From: Ruminococcus sp.
GTDB taxonomy: Bacteria; Bacillota; Clostridia; Oscillospirales; Ruminococcaceae
DNA length: 53,423 nt
Assembly: GCA_017519145.1 (NCBI GenBank)
Contig: JAFWTA010000044.1
Span: 1 to 53,423 of the forward strand
Direction of reading: 5' to 3'
The notes under the pieces were generated by a model. It was given only the letters and a program-made list of their open reading frames with translations. It made no database searches and had not been told where the DNA came from. The position numbers were made by a program, and so were the translations under genes. Shown here piece by piece: positions 48,984 through 53,423 of this stretch (position 1 is the first letter of the stretch; each line of letters starts with the position of its first letter).

Positions 48984-49415
48984 TTATTCGTTTTCGTGCA
49001 AGATGATATACTCCTTGAGCTTCTGCTTGGCGATCTTGATTCGGTAACGTACCTTATCAATTGATAAACCGTATTTTTCAACGAGATACCACATTGTTAC
49101 CTTGTCCTCTCTCAGAAAGTAGTCCTGTATCAGCTCATACCCTTCAGGAAAATCCGCTTTCAGCAGTTCTAAGGCATCAGGCAGATAATCAAGCCTGTTC
49201 CGGTGCCTGATCTGCTCCTGTTCTTCTTCCTCACTTATGGGGATACTCGCAGGATCGGGATTCGCAGCGAGAACATCGTCAAAATCGGGATAGATCATTC
49301 CGTTTTCTGCATCTCGCTCCTCAAGGTATCGCTCTTTTCGCAAAAGCTTGTTGTACTCTCTCTCTATGTTACGGGGAACGTCATCACCGAAATGGACATA
49401 CATAAATCTCCCCAT
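48984..49415 (-). CDS. Sigma-70-like regulatory protein of the mobile element
   Basis: 143 residues, acidic in the middle. The C-terminal half (FPEGYELIQDYFLREDKVTM, then WYLVEKYGLSIDKVRYRIKI) looks like sigma region 4 with its HTH, as in the Orf7-like proteins of Tn916-family elements. No region 2 is visible, so it may act as an activator rather than a full sigma factor. Its ATG overlaps the XRE stop (TAATG), so the two are coupled. Confidence 0.7.
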   Translation of the reverse strand: MGRFMYVHFGDDVPRNIEREYNKLLRKERYLEERDAENGMIYPDFDDVLAANPDPASIPISEEEEQEQIRHRNRLDYLPDALELLKADFPEGYELIQDYFLREDKVTMWYLVEKYGLSIDKVRYRIKIAKQKLKEYIILHENE

Positions 49416-49909
49416 TACTCGCCGTCCTCCTTAACAGAGGTCAGGTTTGTAAGAGGTTTTGCATGGATTGCCATCAACTGGTCATTGCAGGCAGTCAGTG
49501 TATATCGATTGTCAAAGGCACAACCGTCAAGATATGCCCTGATGATATATTTATCTGATTGACTGAAATCACGCTCACAAGGCATCTCATACAGCAGGAG
49601 CGAAAACAAGTGACGCTGCCTGCAAGGGTGAAGTCTGAGTGCTATACAGACCGCACAGAGATAATCATAGCGTATCTTCCTTTTTCCTGAAAGATAGCGT
49701 GAGAGCGTAGAGGAAGCAATCCCCGTCACCTTTGACAGCATATTTTGGCTAATGCCGATCTCGCCTAAATACCGACCTATCGCCAAGCTAAAGCTGTCCG
49801 TATGCTGCTCAATTAGATCATCAGTCCCGTAAACGTAGACTTCGTAGCTTTGCGGCTCCTCCAGTTCGCTGAATAATGGAATCTGAGGAGTATGTAAATC
49901 ATTCATCAT
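49415..49909 (-). CDS. XRE-family regulator of the mobile element
   Basis: 164 residues. A central HTH (GEIGISQNMLSKVTGIASST, then LSRYLSGKRKIRYDYLCAVC) is an XRE/Cro-type domain; the N-terminal 45 residues and C-terminal 55 are unassigned. Likely the maintenance or derepression switch of the element, co-translated with the sigma-like gene. The two adjacent in-frame ATGs (49909, 49906) follow AAAGGAC that lies in the loop of a hairpin (49915-49938). Confidence 0.78.
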   Translation of the reverse strand: MMNDLHTPQIPLFSELEEPQSYEVYVYGTDDLIEQHTDSFSLAIGRYLGEIGISQNMLSKVTGIASSTLSRYLSGKRKIRYDYLCAVCIALRLHPCRQRHLFSLLLYEMPCERDFSQSDKYIIRAYLDGCAFDNRYTLTACNDQLMAIHAKPLTNLTSVKEDGE

Positions 49910-49914
49910 ACTGG

Positions 49915-49989
49915 TTCCGTCCTTTCTGTCGGACGGAAATCAGCAAATGAACATAGTAAGCCTGTCATTCGGAATATACCCGTCCGACA
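49915..49989 (-). promoter_or_regulatory. Hairpin and inverted repeat upstream of the XRE gene
   Basis: TTCCGTCC/GGACGGAA (49915-49938, 8-nt loop) holds the XRE ribosome binding site in its loop. TGTCGGACGG (49927-49936) recurs inverted and perfect as CCGTCCGACA at 49980-49989, a plausible pair of XRE operator half-sites. Confidence 0.45.
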
Positions 49990-50340
49990 ATCAAACATTA
50001 CTCGTCCATTCGATTGTTCCATATTCAGTTTCCATACAGTGATCGAGTAACCCTCCTGCGCAGTAAGGTTCACCGTTGGAGCAACGCGCCGATGCGTTCT
50101 ATATTATTATGAACCATTACAGCGTAAAAAGCAACTTCTCAGCGTTCCCGTTCGGGAACACCCGAATTTTATAAAAGCCCCCTCTTTCCTGCACTTTTCG
50201 ATAATGCACTACCGATTCAACATTTCCACCTAACTGATTCAAACCGCAGTCCCATGTTGAAAACAACTCTTTGTGCAAAATTATAGTGCGGCAACTTTTC
50301 ACCAAAATTTCATCTTTCTATCACATTAGGCATAGGAAAA
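49990..50340. other. Non-coding stretch beyond the mobile-element regulators
   Basis: No credible gene. A GTTCCCG/CGGGAAC hairpin lies near 50144-50160. No tRNA-Leu 3' fragment or other repeat of the 46.1-46.7 kb region was found here, so the right end of the element is not fixed. Confidence 0.4.
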
Positions 50341-50343
50341 AGG

Positions 50344-50371
50344 GCGGCCTGATCTGCTCAGACCGCCCCTT
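50344..50371 (-). terminator. Terminator after the tiny TGA-interrupted frame
   Basis: GGGCGG-C-CTGA / TCAG-A-CCGCCC with a 5-nt loop. On the minus strand it runs into TTTTTCC. Confidence 0.75.
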
Positions 50372-50382
50372 ATGCCGAGAGT

Positions 50383-50475
50383 TTACAGCATAACATACTC
50401 AACTTCTGTATCAGCACAAACAAATCCGCAAGGCAATCAATGCAGACCGTGATCTATTATCATCGTCCAGTACAC
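50383..50475 (-). other. Tiny frame with strong ribosome binding site and in-frame TGA
   Basis: TAGGAGGTGA lies 8 nt before GTG 50475. The frame encodes VYWTMIIDHGLH, then TGA (50437-50439), then LPCGFVCADTEVEYVML and TAA. A terminator follows directly. It could be a 12-residue leader, a decayed gene or, less likely, a selenocysteine or Trp read-through. No recognisable bacterial SECIS was found after the TGA. Confidence 0.35.
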
Positions 50476-50670
50476 AGCTATCACCTCCTAAAGACCGTAA
50501 TGGATTACCGATCAAGTCTTGTATGGAACTGTTCAATGACATCACAAAAGTATCGAGTTGTATGCTTGTCTGCTTCCATTATACGAAACCAGTTGGACAA
50601 AATTTGGCTTTCTGGAAACATCTTTTCATTTTTTATTATATCATTTCAGATAGACAGAATTTGTACTTCT

Positions 50671-50706
50671 GAAAAGAAAAGAGCCGTTGCATTGTCACAA
50701 CAGCTC
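50671..50706 (-). terminator. Terminator of the exonuclease gene
   Basis: GAGCCGTTG/CAACAGCTC (one G-U) with an 8-nt loop and TTTTCTTTTC on the minus strand. Confidence 0.82.
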
Positions 50707-50722
50707 AGATAATCGCTAATAT

Positions 50723-51253
50723 TTATAGTCGGTATTCCTTCACATATTCTTTCACATCAACACCGCTTTCAATATATCTCAGCAGTATTTCCGCACAGGC
50801 ATGACTATCACTGTCTGCCTGATGATGATCGAGGGCGATACCGTAATGGTCACACATCACATCGAGGTTGTGTCTCATATCAGGCAGAACACGCCTGCCG
50901 ATCTGTACCGTGCAGAGGTATCCCACAGTCGATTTCCAGGAGATACCGTAGTCACGCAGACACGCACGGAGAACGCTCATATCGAACACAGCGTTATGGG
51001 CAACGAGGACACCCTTGTTCATGATAGGCTCTATCTTCTTCCAGAGCTCTGTAAAGTTCGGAGCGCCCTTGACCTTATCCGCATCTATGCCAGTGAGCTG
51101 AGTGTTGAAGTAGTCGAAGTGAGCTTCAGGATCAACGAGAGAAAAATAGTTCGCTACGATTTTGTTATCCTTGATTGCAGATATGCCTATCGCACTCATT
51201 CGGTCATTTGCCCGATTGGGCGTTTCAACGTCAAAGACTATGTAGACTGCCAT
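50723..51253 (-). CDS. DEDDh-family 3'-5' exonuclease (DnaQ-like)
   Basis: 176 residues forming a stand-alone exonuclease domain. Motif I is VFDVETPN, motif II lies in VLVAHNAVFDMSVL and motif III is HHQADSDSHACAEIL (H-x4-D), so the DEDDh set is complete. Homologues proofread or degrade DNA/RNA ends, or act as DNA polymerase III epsilon-like proteins. No polymerase or helicase domain is fused. It has its own terminator and stands apart from the flavoprotein/Hcp pair by 147 bp with another terminator. Confidence 0.88.
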   Translation of the reverse strand: MAVYIVFDVETPNRANDRMSAIGISAIKDNKIVANYFSLVDPEAHFDYFNTQLTGIDADKVKGAPNFTELWKKIEPIMNKGVLVAHNAVFDMSVLRACLRDYGISWKSTVGYLCTVQIGRRVLPDMRHNLDVMCDHYGIALDHHQADSDSHACAEILLRYIESGVDVKEYVKEYRL

Positions 51254-51333
51254 ATCGTATCACTCCCAAGCAAAGCAGATTATAGATTAATTATACCACA
51301 CCGGAACGGAAAGGTCAATCGGCAGAAAAGGAA

Positions 51334-51363
51334 AAAGGGCTGTTTCCGCAGTAACAGCCCTTT
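51334..51363 (-). terminator. Terminator of the Hcp/flavoprotein operon
   Basis: AAAGGGCTGTT/AACAGCCCTTT with an 8-nt loop, then TTTTCC on the minus strand. Confidence 0.88.
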
Positions 51364-51400
51364 CACCGTAACTTTGACTCCACTGGGTTCAAAGTTAAAA

Positions 51401-51874
51401 TTATTTGACAGCCTTACGCTTACCCGTTACGCTTTCGACTTCCAAAGCGTATACAAGTGTCCTCGGAACAGCCGCTGTGCTGAACGGTACATCTTTTCCG
51501 TCATGATAATGCGCCATCAGCAATTTCAGTGCTGGGAGCTTTTCCTCATCGGGAAGGATACGGATACGCCCTCTGCCGAAAACGCTCTCATACGCCATCG
51601 TGCAGTAGCCCTTATCCTCAAAGTATTGCAGCTCATGCTTGCAGTCCATTTCAAATGATGCTCTATTATCCTTTTGGATAAGCCCGACCTTATAGCCCTC
51701 CAAAGCACTATGAAAATATAGCGTGATCTTATCTCCGTTCACAGCCATACCGAAGTTCAGGGGCAGGATATACGGATAGCCGTCATCGTTCAGTGCAAGC
51801 CTGCAAACATCGCAGTTCTCCATTATACCGATAATATCGCTCAGGTCGGTGACTTCTCTGTCTTTTCTTCTCAT
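51401..51874 (-). CDS. Pyridoxamine 5'-phosphate oxidase-fold flavoprotein
   Basis: 157 residues with the FMN-binding split-barrel fold seen in NimA-like nitroimidazole reductases and PNPOx relatives. The key stretches are [38 protein letters not shown] and the late [14 protein letters not shown]. The His-containing [11 protein letters not shown] pattern fits the Nim-like subgroup. It overlaps the Hcp gene by 4 bp, so the two are co-translated. A redox or nitrosative-stress role is inferred from that pairing. Confidence 0.85.
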   Translation of the reverse strand: MRRKDREVTDLSDIIGIMENCDVCRLALNDDGYPYILPLNFGMAVNGDKITLYFHSALEGYKVGLIQKDNRASFEMDCKHELQYFEDKGYCTMAYESVFGRGRIRILPDEEKLPALKLLMAHYHDGKDVPFSTAAVPRTLVYALEVESVTGKRKAVK

Positions 51875-53423
51875 AAGCCGAATATCCTCATATCTTCTTC
51901 AACAGTTGTGATACCTGCAATACCAAAGTTTTCTACAAGCACGCTTGCAACATTCGGTGACAGGAATGCAGGCAGAGTCGGTCCGAGGTGGATATTCTTC
52001 ACGCCGAGATACAGCAGAGCCAGCAGTACGATAACGGCTTTCTGCTCATACCACGCAATATTATAGGCGATAGGCAGATCGTTCACATCGTCAAGTCCGA
52101 ATACCTCTTTCAGCTTCAGGGCGATAAGAGCAAGTGAATAAGAATCGTTGCACTGTCCTGCATCAAGCACTCTGGGGATACCGCCGATGTCACCGAGGTT
52201 CAGCTTGTTGTACTTGTATTTCGCACAGCCTGCTGTCAGTATAACGGTATCTTTCGGCAGTGCCTTTGCAAAATCCTCATAGTAGCTTCTGGACTTCGCC
52301 CTGCCGTCACAGCCTGCCATGACAACGAACTTGCGGATAGCACCTGACTTCACGGCATCTACGATCTTATCGGCAAGGGTAAAAACCTGTTCGTGAGCAA
52401 AGCCGCCGATGATTGTGCCTGTTTCTATTTCGGTCGGAGGAGGACAGTTTTTTGCCTGCTCGATAATGGGTGAAAAGTCCTTGACCTCGCCGTAAGGAGC
52501 GTCGATGTGCTTGCACCCCGGATAGCCTGCTGCACCCGTAGTCCACAGCCTCTCCTTGTAGCTGTCCTTCGGAGGAACAATGCAGTTCGTGGTCATAAGC
52601 ACCGGACCGTTAAAGCTCTCAAATTCTTCTTTCTGCTTCCACCACGCATTTCCGTAGTTTCCTGCAAAATGCGGATATTTCTTGAAGAACGGATAATAGT
52701 GCGCAGGGAGCATCTCCGAGTGGGTGTAAACATCAACGCCTGTGTCCATTGTCTGTTCAAGGAGCATTTCGAGGTCTTTCAGATCGTGACCGGAAATCAG
52801 TATCGCAGGATTTTTGCGTACACCGATGTCAACGCTGGTTATTTCGGGGTTGCCGTATGCGGAAGTATTTGCAGTGTCGAGGTCAGCCATACCCTGAACG
52901 CCGTACTTGCCGACTTCAAGCGTTAGAGCCACAAGGTCATCAACGGAAAGGCTGTCATCAAGCGTTTTGGCAAGCGCCGACTGCATAAACGCATCAAGCT
53001 CCTCGTCATCACTAAGCAGAGCATTTGCGTGTTTGGTGTATGCCGCAAGTCCCTTCAGACCGTAGGTTATCAGCTCACGCAGAGAGCGTATATCCTCATT
53101 CTCTGTTGCAAGTACGCCGACAGTCTTTGCTTTCTCGGTATAGTCCGAACCGTTCCAAATAGCTGCTTCGGGGAGTGATTCTTTATTCTGCACCTGTCCG
53201 AGCAATTCTTCTTTGACTGCAAGTGTTTCAGTAACCTTAGCGGTAATGCTGTCGAGATCGAAATTTGCATTGGTGATCGTGATAAACAGGTTCACGCTGA
53301 TAAGATGATTGACAGCCTTATCGACTGCCTGTCCCTCTGCACGGATCTGAGTTGTCAACGCAGACAGCCCCTTTGTAACGTACACAAGCAAGTCCTGCAT
53401 TGCTGCGACTTCAGGCTGTTTAC
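51871..53423 (-). CDS. hcp: Hydroxylamine reductase (hybrid cluster protein), 5' end beyond window
   Basis: Reduces hydroxylamine, or NO in the modern view, using a [4Fe-2S-2O] hybrid cluster in the cytosol. Cluster-binding segments are visible: [50 protein letters not shown] and the QCNDSY motif, with the Glu in [15 protein letters not shown]. The frame stays open to the window edge, and codons before the first internal ATG read [19 protein letters not shown], matching Hcp just after its N-terminal Cys motif. So the true start and the N-terminal cluster lie outside; 53400 is not the start. Its usual partner Hcr is not seen here. Confidence 0.93.
   Translation of the reverse strand, partial: KQPEVAAMQDLLVYVTKGLSALTTQIRAEGQAVDKAVNHLISVNLFITITNANFDLDSITAKVTETLAVKEELLGQVQNKESLPEAAIWNGSDYTEKAKTVGVLATENEDIRSLRELITYGLKGLAAYTKHANALLSDDEELDAFMQSALAKTLDDSLSVDDLVALTLEVGKYGVQGMADLDTANTSAYGNPEITSVDIGVRKNPAILISGHDLKDLEMLLEQTMDTGVDVYTHSEMLPAHYYPFFKKYPHFAGNYGNAWWKQKEEFESFNGPVLMTTNCIVPPKDSYKERLWTTGAAGYPGCKHIDAPYGEVKDFSPIIEQAKNCPPPTEIETGTIIGGFAHEQVFTLADKIVDAVKSGAIRKFVVMAGCDGRAKSRSYYEDFAKALPKDTVILTAGCAKYKYNKLNLGDIGGIPRVLDAGQCNDSYSLALIALKLKEVFGLDDVNDLPIAYNIAWYEQKAVIVLLALLYLGVKNIHLGPTLPAFLSPNVASVLVENFGIAGITTVEEDMRIFGL

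Noticed and set aside
50440-50712. A 90-codon plus-strand frame in 50.4-50.7 kb
   Set aside because: No ribosome binding site, no domain, and it lies opposite a better-supported minus-strand unit with terminator.
53070-53400. Hcp starting at the ATG at 53400
   Set aside because: Codons upstream (KQPEVAA) continue the Hcp family sequence to the window edge, so the gene is cut by the window rather than short.

Overview
The window reads as a chromosomal segment of an anaerobic, low-to-mid GC Firmicute of the Ruminococcus type (Oscillospiraceae/Ruminococcaceae). The grounds are a secreted GH43 enzyme with a C-terminal type I dockerin (cellulosome-style), a type III glutamine synthetase, a hybrid cluster protein, a clostripain-family protease, many consensus TTGACA-N17-TATAAT promoters and AGGAGG ribosome binding sites. 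The genus call is inference from gene content.

Layout. 1-5175: tRNA-Asp (partial) and tRNA-Val, serine acetyltransferase, a TtcA-like tRNA thiolase, a DMT transporter and an NhaC antiporter. 5176-9467: glutamine synthetase III and a membrane-anchored UDP-sugar 4,6-dehydratase. 9809-15288: a tightly packed minus-strand operon of six genes (nitroreductase, PlsC acyltransferase, acyl-CoA ligase, B12-type radical SAM protein, CDP-alcohol phosphatidyltransferase, permuted NlpC/P60-like protein) that looks like a dedicated lipid pathway. 15531-17951: a very large polytopic membrane protein with an inverted repeat over its promoter.

18004-23826 is a decayed integrated element. It is bounded by two 40-bp direct repeats (37/40 identical), carries a LysR/MATE pair, a 5'-truncated hydrolase and transfer-gene remnants, and ends in a tyrosine integrase ruined by two stops and a deletion at the catalytic tyrosine. 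The right repeat doubles as the promoter of the next operon, a LuxR-type two-component system (23849-26085). A ThrE-like exporter and a lipoprotein follow. 28170-33402 (minus) is an FtsX-type ABC transporter with its own OmpR-type two-component system.

33865-40438 (minus) is a corrinoid/cobalt operon. A cobalamin riboswitch with terminator precedes a CbiK-family chelatase carrying a lipoprotein signal, a two-repeat lipoprotein, a FecB/FecC/FecE-type ABC importer whose ATPase has an extra C-terminal domain, and a DMT permease. 40629-45909 (plus) encodes the GH43-dockerin protein and a membrane-anchored clostripain.

46026-50000 is a tRNA-linked integration site. tRNA-Pro is followed by a truncated intronless 5' half of tRNA-Leu(UAA) and then, 240 bp on, by an intact tRNA-Leu(UAA) interrupted between U34 and A35 by a 239-nt group I intron. 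Directly downstream lie an intact tyrosine integrase, an excisionase, a sigma-like protein and an XRE regulator, resembling the control end of a Tn916-type element without its conjugation genes. The window closes with a DEDDh exonuclease, a PNPOx-fold flavoprotein and a hybrid cluster protein that runs off the end. The most noteworthy items are the intron-bearing tRNA-Leu, the riboswitch-controlled surface CbiK operon and the radical-SAM lipid operon.
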